DNA from: Alphaproteobacteria bacterium
GTDB taxonomy: Bacteria; Pseudomonadota; Alphaproteobacteria; Sphingomonadales; Kordiimonadaceae
Direction of reading: 5' to 3'
Assembly: GCA_013372975.1 (NCBI GenBank)
Contig: JABXIS010000017.1
Location: forward strand, 1-64,000
Length of the DNA stretch: 64,000 nt
Below, in pieces: positions 48,100 to 57,186 of the stretch (within the stretch, counting starts at the first letter, position 1; the number at the start of each line of letters is the position of its first letter). The notes beneath the pieces are model-generated. The model saw only the letters and a program-made list of their open reading frames with translations. It did no database searches and was not told the DNA's origin. The position numbers and the translations under genes are program-made.

Positions 48100-48879
48100 T
48101 TAACGTCGGTGAGGGACAATTCGAGAAAATTCACCCAGCATAGCCTTCAAGGCACCTGTCTGCTTGAGGTTGTTGGTGCGGGAATTAAACACTTGCATCA
48201 AATATTCAACGCCGGGTTCGTTTCTGCAAACCAGATGTGTGTCAGAGCTGTAGAGCGAGAAATTCTCGTCAAAGCGCGGCAGGGGCATGCCTTCCGCTTT
48301 CGCCAGGATAAGGCTGTCGGGAAACCAGCCATAGCCAGCATCAACCCGCCCCGCCATCACCATACGAAGCGCTGTTACCTCGTCGGGTGTTCGAACAATT
48401 TCGTAACCCCAATCGGGCGAAACAAACTGCGAAATCAGAACACTGGTCTGGACCGCAAGCTTCATACCCCGGAGTTGCTCAAACGAAGAAACCTTTGGCA
48501 CACCTTCGCGGGTGATAATATGGGATCCAACTGTATCCACAGGCACGCTGGAAACCATGTCATCTGCAGACATATCAACGATCACGCGAAGGATATCTTC
48601 CGATGTCGGGAAAAGGCAGGACCTTGGCGTTCGCTCGAACATGCGCAATGCGCGCCTCAGAGGTAACCGCTGGAAAACAACCCTATCTTCATTATTGGGC
48701 AAAGCAGCCGCCAATAGCTGCCTGTATCCGCTATTGGGGTCCTCATTCAGTCGGGCCTCCAGATTGGCGCCAATCACCAAAAACGGATCGGACGGTTTTT
48801 CAAACCCTCCCGCCCATGCCGCCTGCACTGCCACAAAAGATAAACAGGCCGCAGAAGCAGCCTGTTTCAGGGACGTCAT
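48100..48879 (-). CDS. Orphan periplasmic solute-binding protein (paralogue 4)
   Basis: This 259-aa protein starts with a signal peptide (MTSLKQAASAACLSFVAVQA, cleavage near AWA) if the ATG at 48879 is used; longer in-frame starts would put hydrophilic residues in front and spoil the signal. The paralogue motifs are RALRMFERTPRSCLFP, SSVPVDTVGSHIITR, MAGRVDAGYGWFPDSLIL and THLVCRN. The cysteines are C88 and C208. It lies 82 bases after the aldehyde dehydrogenase stop and 128 bases before paralogue 3. No transporter genes are adjacent, so it may deliver ligand to a distant permease or to a sensor. Confidence 0.75.
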   Translation of the reverse strand: MTSLKQAASAACLSFVAVQAAWAGGFEKPSDPFLVIGANLEARLNEDPNSGYRQLLAAALPNNEDRVVFQRLPLRRALRMFERTPRSCLFPTSEDILRVIVDMSADDMVSSVPVDTVGSHIITREGVPKVSSFEQLRGMKLAVQTSVLISQFVSPDWGYEIVRTPDEVTALRMVMAGRVDAGYGWFPDSLILAKAEGMPLPRFDENFSLYSSDTHLVCRNEPGVEYLMQVFNSRTNNLKQTGALKAMLGEFSRIVPHRR

Positions 48880-48961
48880 CACATATTTCAAATTACAAGG
48901 CACCTGCGCAGTCTTAGCCATGCCGCCAATGCTGTGCAACTCTAAAATATTGAGGCCCGCG

Positions 48962-50389
48962 CTAGTTATTGTGCCCAAGGATAGATTTCACTTCGAGGAA
49001 ATCAGCAAAGGCATGGTCGCCCCACTCGCGGCCATTGCCTGATTGTTTGTACCCGCCGAAGGGCGCGGAAAGATCACCTGATGCGCCGTTTATATAAACC
49101 ATACCGGTCCGAAGCCGGGACGCCACACGGCGGGCACGATCCGTGTCAGCAGACTGCACGGCACCAGAAAGGCCATAGGGGCTATCGTTCGCAATGCGAA
49201 TTGCCTCTTCCTCATCTTCATATCCGATGATCGACAGCACAGGGCCAAACACTTCTTCCTTTGCGATCATCATATCTGGTTTTACGTCGGCAAATACAGT
49301 CGGTTTCACGAAGAACCCTTCCTCGCAGCCATCAGGTGCTCCCGGCCCGCCAATCACCAGGCGGGCACCTTCGTCGATGGCTTCCTGCATCATAACCTGC
49401 ACCTTGCCATATTGATCCTGATGGGCGATTGGCCCCATTGTAGTCTCTTCCTTCTGCGGATCACCGGTTACCACGCTGGACGCAGCCTGAAGCGCGATTG
49501 CTGCGGCCTCATCCATCCGGCCATGCGGCACCAGCATGCGGCTGAGAAGCGTGCAGGTTTGCCCGGTATTCCGCATGGCAGAGAGCGTCTCCCGTGCGAC
49601 CACTGCTTCCAGATCTGCGTCGTCCAAAATAATATTCGCCGACTTGCCACCTAGCTCCTGGGTCACCCGCTTGATGGTTGGGGCGGATGCTGCCTGTACC
49701 GCAGCACCCATGCGGGTAGAGCCGGTCACGGACATCATATCAATGCCCGGATGCGCGGACATTGCTTCGCCAACAGTAGGGCCTTCACCGTATACCATGT
49801 TGTATATGCCCCCAGGCACACCCGCAGCCTCCATGATTTCAGTGAACAGCTGTGCGCTATATGGCGCTACCTCACTGGGTTTCAGTACCATGGTACATCC
49901 TGTCGCAATGGCAGGTGCCACCTTGCAGGCAATCTGGTTGATCGGCCAGTTCCAGGGCGTGATCATACCAACAACACCGATAGGTTCTTTTGCAATGCGG
50001 GTTGGACCACGGTCTTCAAAAAACTTGTAGTTCTTCAGCGCTTCTGTGGCAGAAGCCAGGTGCCCAAGCCCAGATGGCGCGTGCGCCCGTTCTGCCAGCG
50101 TTTTCGGTGCACCCATTTCCAGCGTGATCACCTCGGCCATCTCGGCCATACGCTTCTGATACTCGGCAATGATGGACTGGAGCAGCTCAAGCCGCTCTTC
50201 CCTTGTGGAGAAAGCAAACGTTTCAAAGGCCTTGCGCGCGGATGCCACCGCCTTGTCGACGTCTGCGCCCGTGCCAAGCACCATCTCGCCAGACTTTTTT
50301 CCCGTCGCCGGGTTCAGCAAATCACGCGTTTGAAACTCGGAAGGGTCAACCCATTTGCCATCAATATAGTGCTTATAAAGCTGCCGCAT
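48962..50389 (-). CDS. Aldehyde dehydrogenase (NAD(P)-dependent)
   Basis: This 475-aa protein has the standard ALDH fold. The NAD region is TPWNWPINQIACKVAPAIA, the catalytic glutamate is in ELGGKSANIIL and the catalytic cysteine in NTGQTCTLLSRML. The final FGGYKQSGNGREWG is typical. It oxidises an aldehyde to the acid. It is the last gene of a minus-strand operon after the alpha/beta hydrolase and SDR genes, which suggests it finishes the breakdown of an ester-derived alcohol. The start at 50389 is chosen for a GGAG 7 bases upstream. Confidence 0.9.
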   Translation of the reverse strand: MRQLYKHYIDGKWVDPSEFQTRDLLNPATGKKSGEMVLGTGADVDKAVASARKAFETFAFSTREERLELLQSIIAEYQKRMAEMAEVITLEMGAPKTLAERAHAPSGLGHLASATEALKNYKFFEDRGPTRIAKEPIGVVGMITPWNWPINQIACKVAPAIATGCTMVLKPSEVAPYSAQLFTEIMEAAGVPGGIYNMVYGEGPTVGEAMSAHPGIDMMSVTGSTRMGAAVQAASAPTIKRVTQELGGKSANIILDDADLEAVVARETLSAMRNTGQTCTLLSRMLVPHGRMDEAAAIALQAASSVVTGDPQKEETTMGPIAHQDQYGKVQVMMQEAIDEGARLVIGGPGAPDGCEEGFFVKPTVFADVKPDMMIAKEEVFGPVLSIIGYEDEEEAIRIANDSPYGLSGAVQSADTDRARRVASRLRTGMVYINGASGDLSAPFGGYKQSGNGREWGDHAFADFLEVKSILGHNN

Positions 50390-50468
50390 CCTGCGTCTCC
50401 TGAAATAACCGAAATGATGAGTTTGAGTTGATAGATGGGATGTCGGTGCAGGCATGCAACCCCTGCTA

Positions 50469-51299
50469 TCAGAAAATGCCCTGCCGCTCCCAAGAGCCGA
50501 GTTTTTTCAGGAACATTTTGCGCCATATATTTGGAACCCACCTTTGCAATCTGTCCGCAGATCTGGCGTCAGGCCCAACCAATATCCTGTATGATCCCTT
50601 TTCTACGCCCGCTAAGATAATCTCCGCTGCTGCCGTAGGTGAAGTAACAGCCATTGTGTGAAAATTCTTCTGAACCTCGTCAGAATTCAGGGAGCCCTGC
50701 GTGTTATGCAAATGTTTGCCCGAGCGTACGATATTTGTATCTACCCCGCCTGGGTGCACCGAATGTATTTGCACGCCCGTGCCATCCAGTTCGTAAAAAA
50801 GGCTTTCGTTAAATCCCTTTACCGCATGTTTGGCCGCACAATAGGCCGACTGGCTGGGCACACCGACAAGGCCAAACAGGCTGGAGATATTTACAATATG
50901 CCCCTGCCCCCGCTCAAGCATGCCCGGCAGTACGGCTTTGGTGCCATAAACAACGCCGTAGAAATTGATATTCATGACCCACTCAAGATCGTCATAGGTC
51001 ATTTTCTCGACAGTGTCCGACAATGAAACACCAGCGTTGTTGAACATGGCATCAATGCCACCCAGTTTCGCTTCGGCATCTCTGACCGCTGCCTCAACGG
51101 CCGCGCGATCCGATACGTCCGCTACAGCGGAATGCACATTCACCTGCGCTGCTCTCAGTTCATCAACCGCGCCCTGCAATGCGTCAGCATTCACATCTGT
51201 CAGGTAGAGCCCACACCCTTTTGCCGCCAGCGCTTTCGCAAGCGCGTTACCGATACCGGAAGCCGCGCCGGTAATAAAGGCGGTTTCAAGTTTGGTCAT
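50469..51299 (-). CDS. Short-chain dehydrogenase/reductase
   Basis: This 276-aa SDR carries the cofactor motif TGAASGIG (residues 10-17), NNAG, the catalytic serine in NISSLFGLVG and YCAAK. It oxidises or reduces a hydroxyl/carbonyl group with NAD(P). Its ATG overlaps the stop of the upstream hydrolase (ATGA), and 79 bases separate it from the aldehyde dehydrogenase gene. A role between ester hydrolysis and aldehyde oxidation is plausible. Substrate unknown. Confidence 0.88.
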   Translation of the reverse strand: MTKLETAFITGAASGIGNALAKALAAKGCGLYLTDVNADALQGAVDELRAAQVNVHSAVADVSDRAAVEAAVRDAEAKLGGIDAMFNNAGVSLSDTVEKMTYDDLEWVMNINFYGVVYGTKAVLPGMLERGQGHIVNISSLFGLVGVPSQSAYCAAKHAVKGFNESLFYELDGTGVQIHSVHPGGVDTNIVRSGKHLHNTQGSLNSDEVQKNFHTMAVTSPTAAAEIILAGVEKGSYRILVGPDARSADRLQRWVPNIWRKMFLKKLGSWERQGIF

Positions 51300-52213
51300 T
51301 TTCCATTCCCCCAATGCTGTTCAAAAAAGGCAGCCATCTGCTCGATTGCCTTCTTGCCTTCAGGCACGATCCCTGCGCTCATATGCCAGACATGATGCAT
51401 CTTTGGCCAAACGTCGAGCTGTATCTCGCCGCCAGCTGCCCGTACCTTTTCTGCCAAACGGACACTGTCAGAAAGCAATATTTCCTCAGATCCAACCTGC
51501 GCCAAAATGGGTGGCATACCATCATGGTCACCAAACAATGGTGAACAACGCGGATCGTCGGCAGGCATATCGCCCCGATATAGCTTTCCCGCAACGGCAA
51601 TACCATCCGCTTCAAGCATGACTTCCTTATGTTTGTTTGTCTCGATACTGGCGCCAGAACCAGATACATCCAGCCACGGAGAAATCAGCCCAACAGCCAC
51701 AGGCTGCACCTGTTCTGCTTCCTTCAGAAGCAATGTTGAAGCCAGCGCCAGGCCACCGCCCGCACTATCTCCGCACAAACCAATTTTTGCCTGAGGATAC
51801 GCATTCCTTATAAAGGCGTATGCCGCCAACGCATCGTCGACCGCCGCAGGGCACTTGTGTTTTGGCGCCAACCGGTAATCCAGCAAAAAAACCCGCGCCT
51901 TCAGGGCCCGCGAAAGTCTAGCCCCTAAATCATGATAATTTTTTGGACTACCCCAAACATACCCGCCACCATGGCTATAAAGCAGAATCCGATCATCGCG
52001 AGCACCTGGAACAAAAATCCAGTCCCCGCGCACGCCATTGTCGTTCACAGTTTCTACCGTTGCGTCTGCAGGCGCGCCAGGCAATCGGTCTTCCATGGCC
52101 GTCAGGGTTCTATCGAAGTGGCGAAGGCGGTCTTCTTCCGATCCCGATCGTGATTGCTTCGGCCGAAAAGCGGCCCTTATCTTTCGGCGAACTAGCCATG
52201 CCTGTACAGACAT
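51296..52213 (-). CDS. Alpha/beta hydrolase of the hormone-sensitive lipase family
   Basis: This 305-aa protein has HGGGYVWG for the oxyanion hole (about 80-87), the nucleophile motif GDSAGGGLALA (about 148-158), the acid residue region and the catalytic histidine in MHHVWHMSAG. This is the bacterial family IV (HSL) esterase arrangement, acting on short or medium chain esters. The start at 52213 is chosen for AAGGGGGAT just upstream; a longer frame would add 25 unrelated residues. It is the first gene of the operon and is divergent from the TetR regulator. Confidence 0.9.
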   Translation of the reverse strand: MSVQAWLVRRKIRAAFRPKQSRSGSEEDRLRHFDRTLTAMEDRLPGAPADATVETVNDNGVRGDWIFVPGARDDRILLYSHGGGYVWGSPKNYHDLGARLSRALKARVFLLDYRLAPKHKCPAAVDDALAAYAFIRNAYPQAKIGLCGDSAGGGLALASTLLLKEAEQVQPVAVGLISPWLDVSGSGASIETNKHKEVMLEADGIAVAGKLYRGDMPADDPRCSPLFGDHDGMPPILAQVGSEEILLSDSVRLAEKVRAAGGEIQLDVWPKMHHVWHMSAGIVPEGKKAIEQMAAFFEQHWGNGK

Positions 52214-52357
52214 ATATCCCCCTTTTCTGGTTTGCCAACAGTCAGGCCTCCCAGACCAACTGCCGATCAGGGCTAATATTAATGCCATTCATTACATAGT
52301 CAATGCGACACATGCGGCTCCAATTTCCAACAAACGTTCAATTAATTCACTTGCGCC

Positions 52358-52378
52358 GATTAATGATCTTCATTAATC
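52358..52378. promoter_or_regulatory. 9-3-9 palindrome, likely TetR operator
   Basis: GATTAATGA (52358-52366), TCT, TCATTAATC (52370-52378) is a perfect inverted repeat 36 bases before the TetR start and in the divergent gap to the hydrolase operon. Position and size fit a TetR operator. Confidence 0.6.
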
Positions 52379-52414
52379 AATGTTGTAGGTAGCGACTTTT
52401 GCAGGAGTTCAGGG

Positions 52415-53053
52415 GTGAACAGCCAGATTGAAAAAGGCCAGCCAGATGGCAAGGCTAAACGCGCTGACGCGACACGTGCGGCGCTCATAAAGGCTGCTGA
52501 GCGGCTAATCGCGGAGAAGGGACTGGCCGCCGTCTCCACCAGAGAAATACTGCAAGAGGCAAACCAACGCAACCAATCTGCGCTGCAGTATCATTTTGGA
52601 TCAAAAGACGGCCTGATGCGCGCCACGATCAGCGAACGCACCAAACAAATCGACGAGCGCAGGCTGGAGTTAATGAAGGACTGGACGGAAACGTCCAACA
52701 TGGACGAAGTACTGAAGGTATTGGTATTGCCGCTTGCCGAACTTGCTGAGCAGGAAATTGGTGGCAGGCATTATATTCTTTTCCTCTGCCAAGCCATCAC
52801 CCAACCGGATTGGGACCTGAGGCAGGCGATCAAGGATTTCGAACTAACCGGCCTTGGTCGCGCTTACGAAATCTACGATGAACTGTTGGCTGATTTGCCG
52901 GAAGAGGCCCGTGTGGTGCGGCAGGAAATCGCCTATGACGTAGCCATTCTGGCTCTCAAACGCTGGTGTATCCGCGAAATGGATCTTACACCAAAACAGA
53001 TCACAAAGCTGATCATTCATGCTGCAAAAGCAATTCTGGAGCCGCCGAAATAA
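52415..53053 (+). CDS. TetR/AcrR-family regulator
   Basis: This 212-aa protein has an N-terminal TetR helix-turn-helix: AALIKAAERLIAEKGLAAVS, then REILQEANQRNQSALQYHFGSKDGL with the usual Y-F/H-F-GSK pattern. The start is a GTG at 52415, with AGGAG 7 bases upstream. It is divergent from the hydrolase-SDR-ALDH operon, and the 52358 palindrome lies between, so it probably represses that operon and itself. It meets the EAL gene convergently 5 bases apart. Ligand unknown. Confidence 0.88.
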   Translation: MNSQIEKGQPDGKAKRADATRAALIKAAERLIAEKGLAAVSTREILQEANQRNQSALQYHFGSKDGLMRATISERTKQIDERRLELMKDWTETSNMDEVLKVLVLPLAELAEQEIGGRHYILFLCQAITQPDWDLRQAIKDFELTGLGRAYEIYDELLADLPEEARVVRQEIAYDVAILALKRWCIREMDLTPKQITKLIIHAAKAILEPPK

Positions 53054-53058
53054 AGCAA

Positions 53059-54639
53059 TCAGCTTGCTTTGGCCGGTTCCACGAGGAAATTGTCGCTGGG
53101 TTTTCCGAAGAAATATCCCTGGCCGTAGTCAACGCCCATTTCGGTTAGAAGTTTTGCATGCTCCTGGGTTTCAACCCATTCGCCAACCGTGGTGATGCCA
53201 AGGTCCCGGCACAGGCCAACCATGGACCGCAGATACGCTCGGTCTTCTTTGTTTGTTATGGCATCACGAATATAATCACCATCGATCTTCAGGGCGTCGA
53301 CCTTGAGCTTTTTCAAATACTGGAAGCCTGCGGCCCCTGCGCCAAAATCATCCAAATAAACTTTGAAACCAATCTCCCGAATTTCTCCAAGGGCCTGCGC
53401 AAGTGCATCAAGGTCGTGGATTTTGGAAGATTCGGTGATCTCCAGCGACAGATATTGTTTCAAATCCTTGTTGCCGCGCAGAAGCGAAATCAGCTCCAGC
53501 ATGAATTCAGGGCTGGACAGCGACCGACCAGAAAGGTTCACCGCGATACCGGGCGCACCACCTTTCTTCAGCAGCTCCCGGATTTTCCGGATTGCCCGGG
53601 TCGTAACTGCATAGTCGAAATCATCAATCAGTCCGACATCTTCGGCAAAACGAATCATCTCCCATTGGGTCTTGATCATCGGGGGAAGCTCGAAGCGGGT
53701 TAGTGCCTCAAAATGATGAACTGTGCCCTTCTTCAGATGCACAATAGGCTGGAACACAAGCGAGAAGGCACCCTCTTCCAATACCTGACGAAAAGCCTTC
53801 ACCCGTTCTGTTGTCTCGCCAATCAGTGTCGCACAATTCTTCTGAATGCTCTCGATATCCATCCCGCCATCGCCCCCGGAGGCAAAGCTTTGCAAGCTGA
53901 ACACCAGCGCTTTTAAGCTATCTTCTTCACTCAGGTTTGCCTCGGCGGCGTCGATCGTTGCGGAGGTAAGGCTAACCCCTGTTGCCTTTTTGAGCTGGGC
54001 TGCAAAGTCGGTCTTTTGCGCACGCTCATCCGTCTTGTCATGGACCACTGCAAACTTGTCATCCGCCAGCATGGTCGCATGTGCACCACCAACTGAGAAA
54101 GACTTCAGATAATCTTCAATAACCTTCTGTTTCTCGGGGCTGATCTCCTGGTTTCCACCTGCCTCGAGAACTGTAACCAGCATATTTTCTGCAGCGTCAG
54201 GGTTGCCTTCAAACAAGCCTTCCAAGCGTTCAAAAAACTGCTTCTTCTTGTCTTCTACTTTGGATGGCGCGTTTTTATCTTTGGTCACACCCAAGCGATA
54301 TGGCTTTGATAAAACTGCATAAATTCTGTCATGCGCGGTAGGGAGTTTGGCCAGAAAAACCGCAAACTCTTCTTTCTGCCGCCCATCATTTCCCACAGAA
54401 ACAGTGAAAGGGCCCAGCCTGTTTGCGCCGGTCAACATCTTTGCGGCACTCTCGATAATGCCCTTGCCGCGATCACTTAACAGTGAAAGAAAATCTGTGC
54501 TGCCGTCGGCCTTAACCGCGCCCAGTGTGGTTTTGATAGCACCGTCGGCGCTCCGGATTTTGAAATCCAGATCCAGCTCCAACAACAGGTCACCCACACA
54601 GAAGGCATACCCTAAAAAACGTCCCGGTACTTTCGTCAT
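53059..54639 (-). CDS. EAL-domain cyclic-di-GMP phosphodiesterase
   Basis: This 526-aa protein has a long N-terminal part of unrecognised fold (1 to about 270) with a lysine- and glutamate-rich stretch at about 125-150, then an EAL domain. Catalytic residues appear intact: the EALTR motif (about 300), VNLSGRS, EITES, DDFGAG, LKIDG, EWVETQE and GYFFGKP. It likely hydrolyses cyclic di-GMP, a signal linked to motility and biofilm. There is no GGDEF domain and no membrane segment. It is convergent with the TetR gene. The input signal is unknown. Confidence 0.85.
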   Translation of the reverse strand: MTKVPGRFLGYAFCVGDLLLELDLDFKIRSADGAIKTTLGAVKADGSTDFLSLLSDRGKGIIESAAKMLTGANRLGPFTVSVGNDGRQKEEFAVFLAKLPTAHDRIYAVLSKPYRLGVTKDKNAPSKVEDKKKQFFERLEGLFEGNPDAAENMLVTVLEAGGNQEISPEKQKVIEDYLKSFSVGGAHATMLADDKFAVVHDKTDERAQKTDFAAQLKKATGVSLTSATIDAAEANLSEEDSLKALVFSLQSFASGGDGGMDIESIQKNCATLIGETTERVKAFRQVLEEGAFSLVFQPIVHLKKGTVHHFEALTRFELPPMIKTQWEMIRFAEDVGLIDDFDYAVTTRAIRKIRELLKKGGAPGIAVNLSGRSLSSPEFMLELISLLRGNKDLKQYLSLEITESSKIHDLDALAQALGEIREIGFKVYLDDFGAGAAGFQYLKKLKVDALKIDGDYIRDAITNKEDRAYLRSMVGLCRDLGITTVGEWVETQEHAKLLTEMGVDYGQGYFFGKPSDNFLVEPAKAS

Positions 54640-54879
54640 AAAAATTTATCTAACCTGCCAAAAGGCACGTCAGCCGCTCATTCCAAAAAATGCTTGGCCC
54701 CCATGCTCTGTCTTGCACAGTAACTGTTATCAAAACGTAAAATATTTCAAACTTAATTTCATCCATTAATATTGGAGCAGGCATATGCCTGCCCACAGTT
54801 TCAATTGTCAAACCACTGCCACAATTGTAATGCTCTACATTAAGAAATGAAAAACGGGAAATTCAGGGAAGGACTATCC

Positions 54880-56730
54880 ATGTCAGTTTTCGGGAACGCT
54901 GCGCTGAACAGACGCCAGATATTGGCTGGCATAGGGGCAGGCGCCAGCGCTGCACTGGTGACCGGGCGTGCCGGTTTTGCACAAAATCAGAGCGGTTTTA
55001 CCCACGGCATTGCAAGTGGCGATCCATTGGCAGATCGTGTCATTCTCTGGACCAGATACATGCCTTCAGGCACGAGCAACGCATCGGTCAATTATCAGGT
55101 CGCTACCGACTCTGGCTTTTTACATATTGTGAGCCAGGGCCAAACCCGAACGAGTCTCAAGAAAGACTATACTGTCAAGGTTGATGCGCGCGGCCTTGCC
55201 CCAGACACGCGCTATTACTACCGCTTTGAAGCGGATGGCCAATATAGCCCTGTCGGCCAGACTAAGACATTGCCGAATACCGGCGCCGATAAGGCCAGCA
55301 TGGCCGTTATCTCCTGTTCCAACTACCCACAAGGCTTCTTCCATGTATATCGCGAACTGGCCGATCGCGACGTGGATATGGTCCTGCACCTGGGTGACTA
55401 TATCTATGAATATGCCGACGGCATTTATTCAAATGACGAGATCACGGCGGGCGGCCGCACTGTTCAGCCAAAACATGAGATCGTGGTGCTGGACGATTAC
55501 CGCAGGCGCTATGCGCTTTATCGCTCTGACCCCGATCTGCAAGCCGCACACGCGCGCCATCCATTCATCTGTGTTTGGGACGATCACGAGATCGCCAACA
55601 ACACCTGGAAGGCGGGCGCGCAAAATCACAATGAAGTTGAAGGTGATTTCGAGGATCGCAAAAAGGCTGCGGTTCAGGCCTATCACGAGTGGCTGCCAAT
55701 TCGCGATAATCCTGCCGGGAAGGACAAGATCAATCGCACCTTCAACATCGGCGGCCTCGCCAGCCTGATCATGCTGGACACACGCCTGTGCGGACGGGAT
55801 GAGCAGCTTGACTATGAAAAAGACCTGCCTTTACGCACCCTGCCCTTCGACTTTTCCGACAAGGACGATCCGAAGGCCATTCTGAGCGCTGACGCTATGA
55901 AGGCAGCACCTAAAGGCGCGATCAAGCATATCCCGGTACCCTTTGACATGCGCGGCGAGAAACCGGCGCCGATGACAGACTATACCGAGATCAGCAAACT
56001 TGACCCTAAGGCACTGCCGCAGGGCTTCAGCTATCTGCCAGACGGAGACAAATTCAAGAAAGACGTACTGGGCGCGGAAAGCCGCACCATTATGGGGATG
56101 GAGCAGGAAAAATGGCTCGATAACGAACTGCAGGCATCAGCTGCCCATAACATTCCATGGCAAATTCTGGGGCAACAGCTGCTGATCGGACGCGTGGGCA
56201 TCCCTATGTTGAAGGACGAGGATATCGATTGGGAAAAATCCAAATACGTCAGCAAGGAACGCTTTCAAGCCGTTCGCATGCTCGGCAGCATGGGTATGCC
56301 GCTCAATCTCGATTTCTGGGATGGTTATCCTGCCTGCCGGGACCGGGTCTATATGTCAATCAAGGCCAAAGCCAACAACGCGGTCTTTTTGTCTGGAGAC
56401 ACCCACAATGCCTGGTGTTTTGAACTAACTGACAGCGAAGGCGATAATGTTGCCGTCGAGTTTGCCACCCCGAGCGTCAGCTCCCCCGGCATGGAAGCCT
56501 ATATTCCGGCGCCCCCCGAAAGGGTTGTTGCCGAAGTGATGAAGGCAAGCAACGAGCTATCCTATTTCAACAGCCACAATCGCGGATGGATGGAACTGAA
56601 CATCACTGAGGACGAGATCGCCTCAAGCTGGTTTTTTGTCTCCACAGTACATGCGCCGGACTATACCGTTTCTGAAGGGCCCACCATCAGAACCAAGGCA
56701 GGAAGCCATAAGGTCACCAAATCGGTTTAA
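54880..56730 (+). CDS. phoD: PhoD-type alkaline phosphatase/phosphodiesterase
   Basis: This 616-aa protein has a twin-arginine signal (RRQILAGIG, R11-R12) and then the PhoD-like fold. Metal ligands are in SCSNYPQGFFHVYREL, HLGDYIYEYADG, VWDDHEIANNTWK and LSGDTHNAWCFEL. PhoD enzymes release phosphate from phosphodiesters and monoesters outside the cytoplasm, using iron and calcium. The start at 54880 is chosen because GGAAGGA lies 8 bases upstream; an ATG at 54847 is an alternative. It could use nucleic-acid or lipid phosphates. A terminator follows. Confidence 0.93.
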   Translation: MSVFGNAALNRRQILAGIGAGASAALVTGRAGFAQNQSGFTHGIASGDPLADRVILWTRYMPSGTSNASVNYQVATDSGFLHIVSQGQTRTSLKKDYTVKVDARGLAPDTRYYYRFEADGQYSPVGQTKTLPNTGADKASMAVISCSNYPQGFFHVYRELADRDVDMVLHLGDYIYEYADGIYSNDEITAGGRTVQPKHEIVVLDDYRRRYALYRSDPDLQAAHARHPFICVWDDHEIANNTWKAGAQNHNEVEGDFEDRKKAAVQAYHEWLPIRDNPAGKDKINRTFNIGGLASLIMLDTRLCGRDEQLDYEKDLPLRTLPFDFSDKDDPKAILSADAMKAAPKGAIKHIPVPFDMRGEKPAPMTDYTEISKLDPKALPQGFSYLPDGDKFKKDVLGAESRTIMGMEQEKWLDNELQASAAHNIPWQILGQQLLIGRVGIPMLKDEDIDWEKSKYVSKERFQAVRMLGSMGMPLNLDFWDGYPACRDRVYMSIKAKANNAVFLSGDTHNAWCFELTDSEGDNVAVEFATPSVSSPGMEAYIPAPPERVVAEVMKASNELSYFNSHNRGWMELNITEDEIASSWFFVSTVHAPDYTVSEGPTIRTKAGSHKVTKSV

Positions 56731-56732
56731 CG

Positions 56733-56761
56733 AAAAAAGGCGGGGCCATCCCCGCCTTTTT
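56733..56761. terminator. Intrinsic terminator between phoD and the DUF3224 gene
   Basis: Arms GGCGGGG (56739-56745) and CCCCGCC (56750-56756) are flanked by A's and T's. It serves convergent genes. Confidence 0.8.
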
Positions 56762-56779
56762 CTTTGGCCTCAAACCGCT

Positions 56780-57172
56780 CTACTCAGGCAGCGTGTAATC
56801 GATATCGTAATAGTGTTGCCCTTCCTCTATTCGGATATTCATGGTGCCACGAATACCGGCAAGCGCTTCCGTGCCACTATCGGGCACAATCACCAGACTC
56901 AGAGATTGGGCACCCTTGTCCATCGTGCCCAAATGCTGACAGTTGAACCCGCCCTCACGGCCATCCAGCGTGCCGGTGATGGTCTCAAGGGCCACGTAAC
57001 CCGCAGACCCCTGAACCTCTGTCATCGCTGTCAACATAATCCCCTTACTTGTGGCTGTAAGCGGGCCTGAAAAGCTCTTATCAAAGGTCATGGCACCAAA
57101 GGACAAGCCTTCCGGCATTGCGTCTTCCAAGGGGGTTAGTTTCACCTCAAATGTGCCGCTTGCTTTTGTCAT
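56780..57172 (-). CDS. DUF3224-family small protein
   Basis: This 130-aa protein matches the DUF3224 pattern: a beta-barrel-like sequence with GTFEVKLTP at the start, YVALETITGTLDGREGGF in the middle and ALAGIRGTMNIRI near the end. Its biochemical role is unknown; the fold is reported as avidin/AOC-like. The start at 57172 is preferred because an AGGGAG lies 8 bases upstream. It lies 14 bases downstream of the symporter gene on the same strand and may be co-transcribed with it. Confidence 0.75.
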   Translation of the reverse strand: MTKASGTFEVKLTPLEDAMPEGLSFGAMTFDKSFSGPLTATSKGIMLTAMTEVQGSAGYVALETITGTLDGREGGFNCQHLGTMDKGAQSLSLVIVPDSGTEALAGIRGTMNIRIEEGQHYYDIDYTLPE

Positions 57173-57186
57173 CACCAACTCCCTAC

